Shown: one piece after another, positions 7,765 to 15,986 of the stretch
Layout: every line of letters starts with the position of its first letter
Numbering within the stretch: the stretch's first letter is position 1
From: Amycolatopsis sp. NBC_01488
Lineage (GTDB): Bacteria > Actinomycetota > Actinomycetes > Mycobacteriales > Pseudonocardiaceae
Direction: 5' to 3'
DNA: 64,000 nt
Assembly: GCF_036227105.1 (NCBI RefSeq)
Contig: NZ_CP109434.1
Coordinates: 4,807,001-4,871,000 of the forward strand
Position numbers and translations under genes: made by a program
Notes under the pieces: generated by a model
Told to the model about the DNA's origin: nothing
The model's database searches: none
The model's input: the letters and a program-made list of their open reading frames with translations, nothing else

Positions 7765-9522
7765 ATGGAGTCTTTCTCGATCCCCCAACGGTTCGCCGAG
7801 CAGGTCGCGCGTACGCCGGACGCGGTCGCCGTGTCCGGCGGTACGGCCGGGTTGACCTACCGCGAACTCGACGAGCGGGCCAACCGGCTCGCGCACCGGC
7901 TCATCGGGCTCGGCGTCGGTCCGGAAGACCGGGTGGCGGTCCTGCTGGACCGGTCCGTCGACCTGGTGGTGGCCGTCCTCGCGACGGTCAAGGCGGGGGC
8001 GGCCTACGTCCCGGTGCACGAGGGCTACCCGCCCGACCGCAGGCAGTGGGTGGTGGACCACTCCGGCGCGGTGGTGCTGCTGGCCGACACCGCGATGCGC
8101 GCGGGCGGGCTGCCGACCGGGGTGCCGACGGTGATCGTCGACGACGATCCGGCGACCGCCGGCCAGCCGGCCGGCGATCCCGCGGTGCCGAGTCACCCGG
8201 ACCAGCTGGCGTACGTGATCCACACGTCCGGCTCCACCGGCGAGCCGAAGGGCGTGGCGGTGACCCAGCGGGACGCGCTGCGGCTCATCTTCGATCCACA
8301 GTGGACGGTGGAGCGGCACGAGCGGGTGCTGATGGTGGCGCCGTACGCGTTCAACGTGTCCACCTACGAGATCTGGATGCCGCTGCTGCACGGTGGCGAG
8401 ATCGTCGTCGCGCCGCCGGGACGGCTCGAGCCGAGCCTGCTGCGCGAGCTGATCACCGGGGCGCGGATCACCGGCATCCACCTGACGGCGGGCCTGTTCC
8501 GGGTGCTCGCCGAGGAGGCGCCGGAGACCTTCGCCGGGCTGCGCGAGGTGCTGACCGGTGGCGACGTGGTCGCGCCGGCCGCGGTGCGCCGGGTGCTGGA
8601 CACCAACCCCGGCCTCGTGATCAGGGCGATGTACGGCGCCACGGAGACCACGCTGTTCTCCGCGCACAACCCGCTGACCGCGGACTACCGGCCGGGCATG
8701 GTGGTGCCGATCGGCAGCCCGCTCAGCGACGTGACGCTGCACATCCTCGACGACCGGCTCTCGCCGGTGCCCACCGAGGTCGAGGGGGAGATCTACATCT
8801 CCGGCCGCGGGGTCGCCCGCGGCTACTTCGGTGACCCGGAGCTGACCGCGCAGCGGTTCGTCGCCGACCCGTTCGGCGAGCCGGGCACGCGGATGTACCG
8901 CACCGGGGATCTGGCCCGCCGGACCGGCGACGGCCTGATCGAGTTCGCCGGCCGGGCGAACAGCCAGGTGAAGATCCTGGGCTTCCGGATCGAGCTGGCC
9001 GAGGTCGAGTCGGTGCTGGCCGGCTTCCCGGGCGTCGCGCACGCCGTCGTCGTGGTGCGCGAGCTGGACCAGGGCGAGAAGCGGCTGGTCGGCTACGTGG
9101 TGCCGGAGTCGGGCGAGGTCGACCTGGGAGCGCTGCGCGCGCACACCCGGGAGGCGCTGCCCGACTACATGGTGCCGGCCGCGTTCGTCGCGCTCGACGC
9201 ACTCCCGTTGACCCACAACGGAAAGCTGGACCGCAGGGCGATGCCGGAGCCCGACTTCGCCGCGGTGTCCACCTACCGGGCGCCCCAGACGCCGCTGCAG
9301 GAGAAGCTGTGCGCGATCTTCGGCTCGGTGCTCGAGGTGCCCAGGGTCGGGATCGACGACAGCTTCTTCGACCTCGGCGGCCAGTCGCTGCAGGCGATGC
9401 GGCTGCTCGGCCGGATCCGGGCCGAGCTCGGCGTCGACCTGCTGATCAACGTGCTGTTCGACGTCCCGACCGTGGCCGGGCTCGCCAAGCACATCGACGA
9501 CGAGTCCGCCGCGGCGGCCTGA
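7765..9522 (+). CDS. NRPS adenylation-PCP didomain, probably for an aryl hydroxy acid
   Basis: 585 residues: adenylation domain (about 1-505) and peptidyl carrier domain (about 510-585). Core motifs are plain: YVIHTSGSTGEPKG (A3), YGATETT (A5), YRTGDLARR (A7), NGKLDRRAM (A10). The carrier serine is Ser541 in GGQSLQ. Hand alignment to GrsA gives the specificity residues N-V-Y-H-L-G-M-L-F. HLG recalls 4-hydroxyphenylglycine codes (D-I-F-H-L-G-L-L-C), but Asp235, which holds the alpha-amino group, is replaced by Asn, so the substrate may lack that amine; 4-hydroxymandelate from the HmaS two genes upstream fits. No condensation or thioesterase domain. ATG at 7765; 35 bases after the halogenase. 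Confidence 0.92.
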   Translation: MESFSIPQRFAEQVARTPDAVAVSGGTAGLTYRELDERANRLAHRLIGLGVGPEDRVAVLLDRSVDLVVAVLATVKAGAAYVPVHEGYPPDRRQWVVDHSGAVVLLADTAMRAGGLPTGVPTVIVDDDPATAGQPAGDPAVPSHPDQLAYVIHTSGSTGEPKGVAVTQRDALRLIFDPQWTVERHERVLMVAPYAFNVSTYEIWMPLLHGGEIVVAPPGRLEPSLLRELITGARITGIHLTAGLFRVLAEEAPETFAGLREVLTGGDVVAPAAVRRVLDTNPGLVIRAMYGATETTLFSAHNPLTADYRPGMVVPIGSPLSDVTLHILDDRLSPVPTEVEGEIYISGRGVARGYFGDPELTAQRFVADPFGEPGTRMYRTGDLARRTGDGLIEFAGRANSQVKILGFRIELAEVESVLAGFPGVAHAVVVVRELDQGEKRLVGYVVPESGEVDLGALRAHTREALPDYMVPAAFVALDALPLTHNGKLDRRAMPEPDFAAVSTYRAPQTPLQEKLCAIFGSVLEVPRVGIDDSFFDLGGQSLQAMRLLGRIRAELGVDLLINVLFDVPTVAGLAKHIDDESAAAA

Positions 9523-9538
9523 CCGGGAGGAGAGGCGG

Positions 9539-9763
9539 ATGACGAACCCGTTCGAGGTGCCGGACGTCAGCTACACCGTGCTGCGCAACGAGGAGGACCA
9601 GCACTCGCTGTGGCCGGCGTTCGCCGACGTGCCGGCCGGGTGGACCGTCGCGCACGGGCCGGACCGCCGCGAGGAGTGCCTGGCCTACGTGCGCGAGAAC
9701 TGGGTGGACCTGCGTCCGCGCAGCGTCGCGGCGTTCGTCGCCGGCCACGCCGGCGATCGGTAG
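9539..9763 (+). CDS. mbtH: MbtH-like protein
   Basis: 74 residues with the family pattern NEEDQHSLWPAFADVPAGW followed by CLAYVRENWVDLRP. MbtH proteins bind adenylation domains and raise their solubility and activity, so this one should serve the A-PCP protein encoded 16 bases upstream. The ATG follows GGAGAGGCGG. It is the last gene of the hmaS operon; a strong terminator starts 20 bases after its stop codon. Confidence 0.95.
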   Translation: MTNPFEVPDVSYTVLRNEEDQHSLWPAFADVPAGWTVAHGPDRREECLAYVRENWVDLRPRSVAAFVAGHAGDR

Positions 9764-9782
9764 CCCAGCTCCATTCGGGACG

Positions 9783-9825
9783 AACGACACGAGAGCGCGG
9801 CCGCCGGCCGCGCTCTCGTGTCGTT
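9783..9825 (+). terminator. 20-bp-stem terminator of the hmaS operon
   Basis: Perfect 20-bp stem (9783-9802 with 9806-9825) around a 3-base loop, ending in TTT. It closes the operon hmaS-halogenase-A/PCP-mbtH. Confidence 0.85.
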
Positions 9826-9940
9826 TCGGGTGCCAGCAGCGGATTCCTCCGCAACCACGGAGACGTCATCGGGTTCCGATCGGCAGATGATCGTACCCAT
9901 CCGTCATTCGAAGGCAGTACCGAAGTACCTGGGAGGCGCC

Positions 9941-10204
9941 ATGACCGCGCTGGTGTTACAACGACTTACCGAACTGATGGTGCAGTGCGGCGACCGGGAT
10001 CCGGCCGTCGACGTGGCGCTCGACGACAGCATCGGGGACCTCTCCTTCGAGGAGCTCGGGTTCGACTCGCTGTCCCTGTTCAACATGTGCCTGCAGATCG
10101 AGAACACCTACCCCGTGCGACTGGCGCTGGACGACGTGCTCGCGGCGGAGACGCCGAACGGTCTGATCGATCTGGTCAACGAGAACCTAAGTCGCAGCGC
10201 TTGA
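9941..10204 (+). CDS. Acyl carrier protein, type II PKS-like, with a TTA codon
   Basis: 87 residues. GFDSLS supplies the phosphopantetheine serine (about residue 43). The pattern LTELMVQCGD...FEELGFDSLSLFNMCLQIENTYPV resembles the stand-alone ACPs of aromatic type II polyketide clusters (FEDIGYDSLALMETAARLE...) more than NRPS carrier domains. No ketosynthase or chain-length factor is present in the window. Codon 6 is TTA (9956-9958), rare in high-GC actinobacteria and a classic target of bldA-type control. ATG at 9941 follows GGGAGG. First gene of the second plus-strand operon; the asparagine synthetase homologue starts 25 bases downstream and may act on its acyl chain. Confidence 0.9.
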   Translation: MTALVLQRLTELMVQCGDRDPAVDVALDDSIGDLSFEELGFDSLSLFNMCLQIENTYPVRLALDDVLAAETPNGLIDLVNENLSRSA

Positions 10205-10229
10205 CGCCAGGGTGGCGGTGGGAGAACTG

Positions 10230-12071
10230 ATGTGTGGAATCGCGGGCTGGGTCGACTTCAGCCGGGACCTGACCAAGGAATACGCCACGGTTCAGGCGAT
10301 GACGAGAACGCTCAAGAACCGGGGACCCGACGCGGAGGGCATCTGGACGGGACGGCACGTCGCGCTCGGCCACCGCAGGCTCGCCATCATCGACGTCGTC
10401 GGTGGCGCGCAGCCCATGGAGTTCACCGAGAACGACCGGCAGCTGGCCGTCCTCACCTTCTCCGGTGAGATATTCAACTTCCGTGAACTGCGCGCCGAGC
10501 TGCGCGCCCGCGGCCATCACTTCCACACGCGCAGCGACACCGAAGTGCTCCTGCACGCCTACCTGGAATGGGGCACGGCGTGCGTGGACCGGCTGCTGGG
10601 CATGTACGCCTTCGCGGTCTGGGACGCCCGCCGCGAGGAACTGGTCATGGTCCGCGACCACATGGGCGTGAAGCCGCTGTTCTACCTGGAGACGCCGCAC
10701 GGTGTGCTCTTCGGCTCGGAGCCGAAGGCCATCCTGGCGAACCCGATGGCGCCGTGCCGCACCGATCTCGACGGCTTCCGCGAGATGTTCGACATGGTGA
10801 AGACGCCGGAGGAGACCGTTTACGTCGGCATGCGCGAGGTGCGCCCCGGCCACCTCGTCCGCGTCAACGCCAACGGCATCGTCAAACAGCGGTACTGGTC
10901 GCTGGAGGCGAAGCCGCACACGGACGACCTGCCCGAGACGATCGGCCACGTCCGGGGTCTCCTCGAGGACATCGTCTACCGCGAGCTCAACTCCGACGTG
11001 CCACTGTGCACGCTGCTCTCCGGCGGCCTCGACTCCTCCGCGGTCACCGCGCTGGCGGCGAAGAACCTCGGGCGAGGCGAGGTCCGGTCCTTCTCGGTCG
11101 ACTTCGCCGGCGCCGAGTACGGCTTCGAGGCCGACGCGGTCCGGGGCTCCGCGGACGCGCCGTTCGCCAGGGAGGTCGCCGAGTTCGTCAGCTCGCGCCA
11201 CACCGAGATCCTGCTCGACAGCGCGAACCTCGTCGACCCGGCGGTGCGCGCGGCGGTCCTGTACGCGACCGACCGGCCTCCCGCCTACTGGGGCGACATG
11301 TGGCCGTCGCTGTACCTGCTGTTCCGCGCGATCCGGCTCACCTCGACGGTCGCCCTGTCCGGCGAGTCGGCGGACGAGCTGTTCGGCGGGTACCGGTGGT
11401 TCCACAACCCCAACGCGATCAAGGCCGAGACGTTCCCGTGGCTCACGTCCGGCTCGTCGCGCTACTTCGGCGGGATCGGGCTGCTGAACCGGGGTCTGGT
11501 GGAGAAGCTCGACCTGGGGGAGTACCGCAGGCAGCGCTACTCCGAGGCGATGGCCGAGGTGCCGCGGCTGCCGGGCGAGCCGGAGCACGACCGGAAGATG
11601 CGCGAGATCACCTACCTCAACCTCACCCGGTTCGTGCAGACGTTGCTGGACCGCAAGGACCTGATGAGCATGGCGGCGAGCCTCGAGGTCCGGGTCCCGT
11701 TCTGCGACCACCGGCTGGTCGAGTACGTGTTCAACGTGCCGTGGCAGATGAAGTCCTTCGACGGCCGGGAAAAGAGCCTGCTGCGGGCGGCTTCGGCGAA
11801 CCTGCTGCCGACCTCGGTCCTGGAGCGGGTGAAGACGCCGTACCCGGCCACCCAGGACCCGCTCTACGAGGCCGCGTTGCAGGCGGAGCTGCGTGAGGTG
11901 CTGTCCGACCTGAACGCGCCGGTCCGGCCGCTGCTCGACCTCGACAAGGCCCAGGCCGTGGCGGTCCGGGAGGCCGGTGCGGTGAGCCGGGCCTACGACC
12001 GGGGAAGTCTCGAAATGGCGCTGTGGCTCAACCGCTGGCTCACCGCCAACGACGTCATGGTGGACCTGTGA
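10230..12071 (+). CDS. Glutamine-hydrolysing asparagine synthetase homologue (amide/lactam-forming)
   Basis: 613 residues. The start MCGIAG exposes Cys2, the nucleophile of the class II glutaminase domain; NRGPD, LGHRRLAIID and FSGEIFNFREL (with Ser for the usual Asn in NGEIYN) follow. The synthetase half has the PP-loop SGGLDSS (264-270) and RVPFCDHRLVEYV. Both half-reactions should work: ammonia from glutamine and adenylation of a carboxylate. Within polyketide and peptide clusters such proteins amidate a carboxyl group or close a lactam rather than make asparagine. GGTGGGAGAAC precedes the ATG. The stop overlaps the first in-frame GTG of the AfsA-like gene. Substrate unknown; the neighbouring ACP-bound acid is a candidate. 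Confidence 0.9.
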   Translation: MCGIAGWVDFSRDLTKEYATVQAMTRTLKNRGPDAEGIWTGRHVALGHRRLAIIDVVGGAQPMEFTENDRQLAVLTFSGEIFNFRELRAELRARGHHFHTRSDTEVLLHAYLEWGTACVDRLLGMYAFAVWDARREELVMVRDHMGVKPLFYLETPHGVLFGSEPKAILANPMAPCRTDLDGFREMFDMVKTPEETVYVGMREVRPGHLVRVNANGIVKQRYWSLEAKPHTDDLPETIGHVRGLLEDIVYRELNSDVPLCTLLSGGLDSSAVTALAAKNLGRGEVRSFSVDFAGAEYGFEADAVRGSADAPFAREVAEFVSSRHTEILLDSANLVDPAVRAAVLYATDRPPAYWGDMWPSLYLLFRAIRLTSTVALSGESADELFGGYRWFHNPNAIKAETFPWLTSGSSRYFGGIGLLNRGLVEKLDLGEYRRQRYSEAMAEVPRLPGEPEHDRKMREITYLNLTRFVQTLLDRKDLMSMAASLEVRVPFCDHRLVEYVFNVPWQMKSFDGREKSLLRAASANLLPTSVLERVKTPYPATQDPLYEAALQAELREVLSDLNAPVRPLLDLDKAQAVAVREAGAVSRAYDRGSLEMALWLNRWLTANDVMVDL

Positions 12072-12088
12072 CCGAGGAGGTGCGTCCG

Positions 12089-13063
12089 GTGGACGACAAA
12101 GACGTGAGCCATCGGCAGATCCTGCCGAAGGCGTTGGTGCACAAGGACGGCTTCGACGATGTGTTCTTGACCAGCTTCGCGGTCCGGGGCCCCCGCGAGT
12201 CGGTGCTCGGCGCGACGCTGCCCCGTTCGCACCGCTTCTACTGCGAGGTGCCGGTCGGCAGCCGCGTGCGGGACCTGGCGACGCTGGTCGAGATCTGCCG
12301 GCAGGCGTGCTTCGTCGTCGCGCACGAGCAGTTCGACGTGCCGCTCGGCGGCGCGGCCGACGCGAAGTTCCTGATGCGGGAGCTGTCCGGGCGGTTCGAG
12401 GACACCGGTCCGTTCGACACCGACCAACCGGTGAACGTCGCGGTGGACTGCGTGGTCGAGCAGGTGTCCCGGCGCGCCGGCCGGGTTTCCGCACTGGAGT
12501 GGGCCTTCACGGTGCGGGTGGGCGAAGTGATCGTCGGCCGGGCGCGGATGGCGCAGACGCTGATGAGCAGGGCCGTGTGGGGACAGATGCGCGACCGGCT
12601 GCGGACCGAGCGCGGGGTGCCGGCCCGGATGGGCGCGGTCACGCCGCCGGGGCCCGGGGACGTGGCGCCCGCCGAGGTCGGGCGGGTCAACCCGGACAAC
12701 GTCGTGATCACCGCGGTGCGCGCGGTCGACGGCGGCTACGCCGCGCTGGTGCACGTGGACCTGCGCCACCCGGTGCTGTTCGACCACCCCGCCGACTACA
12801 TCTTCGCGATGGTCCAGCTGGAGGCCGCCCGGCAGCTGTCCCTGGTGGCGGCGTCCCGGCGGCTCGCCGTGCCTGCGACGCGCCTGGAGCTGTCCTCGGT
12901 CACCGCGGAGTACCTGGCGGTCGCGGAGTTCGACCTGCCGACCGTGCTGCGCGCCAGGTTCGTCGAGGCGGCCGGCGAGCCGCATCCGCGGCTCGCGGTG
13001 ACGGCAGAGCAACAGGGCAGGCGGGTGTCGGTCTTCGAGCTGACCGTCCGGCCCGCGGTCTGA
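12089..13063 (+). CDS. AfsA-family (A-factor biosynthesis hotdog) protein
   Basis: 324 residues from the GTG at 12089, chosen because GAGGAGG stands 8 bases before it; an earlier in-frame GTG at 12068 overlaps the previous stop. Two AfsA-type halves are visible: LPKALVHKDGFDDVFLTSF then FYCEVP in the first, and VNPDNVVITAV, HPVLFDHPADYIFAMVQLEAARQL in the second, the pattern of gamma-butyrolactone synthases that join a beta-ketoacyl chain to dihydroxyacetone phosphate. No TetR-type butyrolactone receptor is present in the window. So it may make a signal read by a distant receptor, or have been recruited to make an ester or furan unit of the product. Confidence 0.85.
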   Translation: MDDKDVSHRQILPKALVHKDGFDDVFLTSFAVRGPRESVLGATLPRSHRFYCEVPVGSRVRDLATLVEICRQACFVVAHEQFDVPLGGAADAKFLMRELSGRFEDTGPFDTDQPVNVAVDCVVEQVSRRAGRVSALEWAFTVRVGEVIVGRARMAQTLMSRAVWGQMRDRLRTERGVPARMGAVTPPGPGDVAPAEVGRVNPDNVVITAVRAVDGGYAALVHVDLRHPVLFDHPADYIFAMVQLEAARQLSLVAASRRLAVPATRLELSSVTAEYLAVAEFDLPTVLRARFVEAAGEPHPRLAVTAEQQGRRVSVFELTVRPAV

Positions 13064-13117
13064 CCCGTCCCGGGTCGGGGGACCCGGGACTCCACCACAC
13101 CGAGAAGACGAGGAAGC

Positions 13118-14587
13118 ATGCTGGACAGGCGAAGATTGTTGACACTGGGTGGAATCACCGCCGGCAGCGCCATCGGCGGGATGTTGCTCATCCCGCACGC
13201 ACCGACCCCGGCGTCCGCCGGCGTCGCCGCCGCCGACGACGGCGGCGGGCACACCGGTCACGGGCAGGCCGCGGGCGGGCACTTCACCGTGGGCACGCCG
13301 TTCACGCAACGCATGCCGGTCCCGCGGGAGCTGACGCCGAGGACGAGATCCGGCGTCGACACGTTCACCATCCCGATCCAGCCGGCCCAGGCCGAGTTCG
13401 TGCCCGGGCAGCCGACGCCCGTGCGCACCTACGCCGGCCAGTTCGTCGGCCCGACCATCCGGGCGAAGACCGGCCGGCCGGTGCGGATCACCTTCACCAA
13501 CCAGCTGACCGGGCCGACGAACGTGCACCTGCACGGCGGGCACGTCCCGCACGACAGCGACGGCTACCCGATGGACCTCATCGCCCCGGGGGCGAGCCGC
13601 GACTACGACTACCCGAACAACCAGCAGGGGGCGACCCTCTGGTACCACGACCACGCGCACGGCCTCGAGGCCGAGAACGTCTACCTCGGACTGCACGGCT
13701 TCTACATCGTCGAGGACGACGCGGAGCGCGCGCTCAACCTGCCGAGCGGGCCCTACGACGTCCCGATCATGCTCCGGGACGCCCTGCTCGACGAGAACGG
13801 CCAGCTCGTCTACACCGTCCACCCGCCGGAGCGGACCACGATCCTCGCCAACGGCGTGGTGACCCCGCACTTCCCGGTCGCCCGGCGCAAGTACCGCTTC
13901 CGGTTCCTCAACAGCGCGACCGAACGGGTCTTCCGCCTCAAGATCGGCGGCGTCGACATGACCCAGATCGCCTCCGACGGCGGGCTGCTCCCCGCGCCCG
14001 TGCCCCGGTCCGAGCTCGTGCTCGGCTCGGCGGAGCGCGCCGACGTCGTGATCGACTTCTCCCAGGTCGCGATCGGCACGCAGCTGGTGCTCTACGACGT
14101 CTCCGGTGCGGTGCTGCGGTTCGACGTGACGCGGGACGCCGACGACCGGAGCCGGGTGCCGGCCACCCTGCGGCCGCTGCCGTCGCTGGCCGCCGCCGCC
14201 GTCGACCGCGTGCTCTCGATGAAGTTCGACCTGTCCGGCCCCGAGCCGATCGGGCTCATCAACGGGCAGACGTTCGACCCGAACCGGGTCGACTTCCAGG
14301 TCAAACGGGGCTCGACGGAGATCTGGGAGCTCCACAACGACGACGTCGAGCTCGGCATCCCGCACACGTTCCACGTGCACCTCGAGCAGTTCCGGGTGCT
14401 CGACCGGGGCGGGAAGCCGCCGTCACTGGACGACGCGGGGCGCAAGGACACGGTCTTCCTCGCGCCGGGGGAGCCGGTCCGGATCCAGGTGAAGTTCACC
14501 GACTACCTCGGCAAGTACCTGTACCACTGCCACTACCTGGAGCATTCGGTGCACGGGATGATGGGCCAGGTGGAGATCGTCGAGTAG
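13118..14587 (+). CDS. Tat-exported multicopper oxidase (laccase/CotA-PhsA-like)
   Basis: 489 residues. The N-terminus DRRRLLTLGGITAGSAIGG is a twin-arginine-type signal followed by a small-residue stretch to about residue 35. All four copper motifs are present: HLHGGH, WYHDHAHG, HTFHVHLEQF and the C-terminal YHCHYLEHSVHGMMG, with the T1 copper Cys between two His and Met as axial ligand. A His-rich segment GGGHTGHGQAAGGHF follows the signal. Laccases of this type oxidise phenols by one electron, so oxidative coupling or ring closure of the aromatic product outside the cell is plausible. The ATG at 13118 is preceded by GAGGAAG; the gene sits between the AfsA-like and solute-binding genes. Confidence 0.92.
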   Translation: MLDRRRLLTLGGITAGSAIGGMLLIPHAPTPASAGVAAADDGGGHTGHGQAAGGHFTVGTPFTQRMPVPRELTPRTRSGVDTFTIPIQPAQAEFVPGQPTPVRTYAGQFVGPTIRAKTGRPVRITFTNQLTGPTNVHLHGGHVPHDSDGYPMDLIAPGASRDYDYPNNQQGATLWYHDHAHGLEAENVYLGLHGFYIVEDDAERALNLPSGPYDVPIMLRDALLDENGQLVYTVHPPERTTILANGVVTPHFPVARRKYRFRFLNSATERVFRLKIGGVDMTQIASDGGLLPAPVPRSELVLGSAERADVVIDFSQVAIGTQLVLYDVSGAVLRFDVTRDADDRSRVPATLRPLPSLAAAAVDRVLSMKFDLSGPEPIGLINGQTFDPNRVDFQVKRGSTEIWELHNDDVELGIPHTFHVHLEQFRVLDRGGKPPSLDDAGRKDTVFLAPGEPVRIQVKFTDYLGKYLYHCHYLEHSVHGMMGQVEIVE

Positions 14588-14625
14588 CGGTGCACCGCAT
14601 CCACGCCGTCCGTACTGGAGGAACT

Positions 14626-15969
14626 GTGTCAGGTTCTGCCGCTTCGACCGGGCCGGTCACGATCGACGTCTGGCTCGCGGGGCACCCGATCCCGCATTTC
14701 CACGACACCGCCCGGGAAGCCGCCGAGTCGTTTTCCCGGGCCCACCCCGGCTACCAGATCCGCCTCCGGGAGGTCGGCTTCCGGGAACTGCCGGGTGCGG
14801 TCGCGCGCGCGGCGGCGGAAGGCAGGCCGCCGGACCTGGCGGAGTACTACTTCACCGCCACCCAGCTGGCGCTCGACACGCGCGCCGGCGGCGGACGGCC
14901 GCTGTTCACCCCGCTCCAGGACGCCATCGGGGACCGCACGAAGATCCTGGGCGAGCCGGTGGTGCTCGACGACGTCGTGCCCGCCGTCCGGGACTACTAC
15001 AGCCAGGGCGGCCGGCTGGTCTCGATGCCGACCGTGGTGTCGACCGCGGTCCTGTTCGCCAACCAGGACCTGCTGACGCGGGCCGGTGTCGACCGGATGC
15101 CGGCGACGTGGCAAGAACTCGAAGCGGCCTGCGAGGCGGTGTCGCGGCTGCCCGGCGCGCCCGCCCACGGCGTCGCGTGGCCCAACCACGGCTGGATGTT
15201 CCAGATGGAGGTCGCCGCGCAGGGCGGGCTGCTCGGCGACCACGACAACGGCCGGTCCGGGCGGGCGACGCGGGTCGCGCTGGACTCACCGGAGATGCTC
15301 ACCTACGTGCGGTGGTGGCGGCGGATGCACGACCGCGGCCACTACCTGCACACCGGCACGCCGCGGGACTGGCTGGCCGGCATGGAAGCCTTCCGGCGCC
15401 AGGAGGTCGCGTTCGTGGTCAGTTCGTCGGCGGTCGGGCTGATGCTGTCGGACATGGCCGCCGAGGCCGGGTTCGGGCTGACGACCGGCCACCTGCCGCA
15501 CAACGGGGACCGGCCGCGCGCGGGCAGCCTCCTCGGCGGCCAGTCGATGTTCCTGACCGCGGGCCTTCCTCGGGAGAAGGAGGACGGCGCGCTCGCGTTC
15601 ACGCAGCACCTGCTCAACCCGCACCACGCACTGCGGCGCGGGTACACCGGGTCGTTGCCGGTGACGGCCGGGGCGCAGCGGCAGCTCGCGGCCGAGGGCT
15701 GGTTCGACCGGCACCCGTACTTCGGCGTCGCGGTGGAGCAGGTCGCCGGGTCGAACGGGACGCCGGCGGCCGCCGGCGCGATGATGGGCGACCTGAGCGG
15801 CATCCAGGACGCGATGACCGCGGCCATGCACGACGTGCTGACCGTTCGCGCGGACCCGGCTTCCCGGTTCCTCGCGGCGACCCAGGAGGCGCAGGCACGC
15901 CTCGACCGCTACAACGCCTCGTGCCTGGGGAATCCTCCCTCGACGCCGGAGGCCCTCGAGGCAGGCTGA
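14626..15969 (+). CDS. Extracellular solute-binding-protein fold lacking a signal peptide
   Basis: 447 residues starting at GTG 14626, with GGAGGAAC before it. It matches family 1 sugar/glycerol-phosphate binding proteins: VTIDVWLAGHP at the start, GRLVSMPTVVSTAVLFANQDLL, ATWQELEAACEAV, and VAFVVSSSAVG. Normal members have a lipoprotein signal and cysteine; here the mature fold begins by residue 12 and no hydrophobic leader or lipobox can be found in frame between the previous stop and this start. No ABC permease genes are nearby. It may be a cytoplasmic ligand-binding or chaperone-like protein, or a protein repurposed by the pathway. Last gene of the 9941-15969 operon, followed by a classic terminator. 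Confidence 0.85.
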   Translation: MSGSAASTGPVTIDVWLAGHPIPHFHDTAREAAESFSRAHPGYQIRLREVGFRELPGAVARAAAEGRPPDLAEYYFTATQLALDTRAGGGRPLFTPLQDAIGDRTKILGEPVVLDDVVPAVRDYYSQGGRLVSMPTVVSTAVLFANQDLLTRAGVDRMPATWQELEAACEAVSRLPGAPAHGVAWPNHGWMFQMEVAAQGGLLGDHDNGRSGRATRVALDSPEMLTYVRWWRRMHDRGHYLHTGTPRDWLAGMEAFRRQEVAFVVSSSAVGLMLSDMAAEAGFGLTTGHLPHNGDRPRAGSLLGGQSMFLTAGLPREKEDGALAFTQHLLNPHHALRRGYTGSLPVTAGAQRQLAAEGWFDRHPYFGVAVEQVAGSNGTPAAAGAMMGDLSGIQDAMTAAMHDVLTVRADPASRFLAATQEAQARLDRYNASCLGNPPSTPEALEAG

Positions 15970-15986
15970 GGCGACGCAACGGAAAG

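Noticed and set aside
12307..15969. A 1220-codon plus-strand frame that looks like a giant fusion protein
   Set aside because: Only the part from 14626 is real (solute-binding protein). The earlier part is an out-of-frame shadow of the AfsA-like and multicopper oxidase genes.
5341..15969. Glycopeptide antibiotic cluster
   Set aside because: HmaS, halogenase and MbtH occur there too, but there is no multimodular NRPS, no P450 crosslinkers, no HpgT and no DpgA-D in the window.
14626..15969. Sugar ABC transporter operon
   Set aside because: No permease or ATPase genes adjoin, and the binding protein lacks an export signal.
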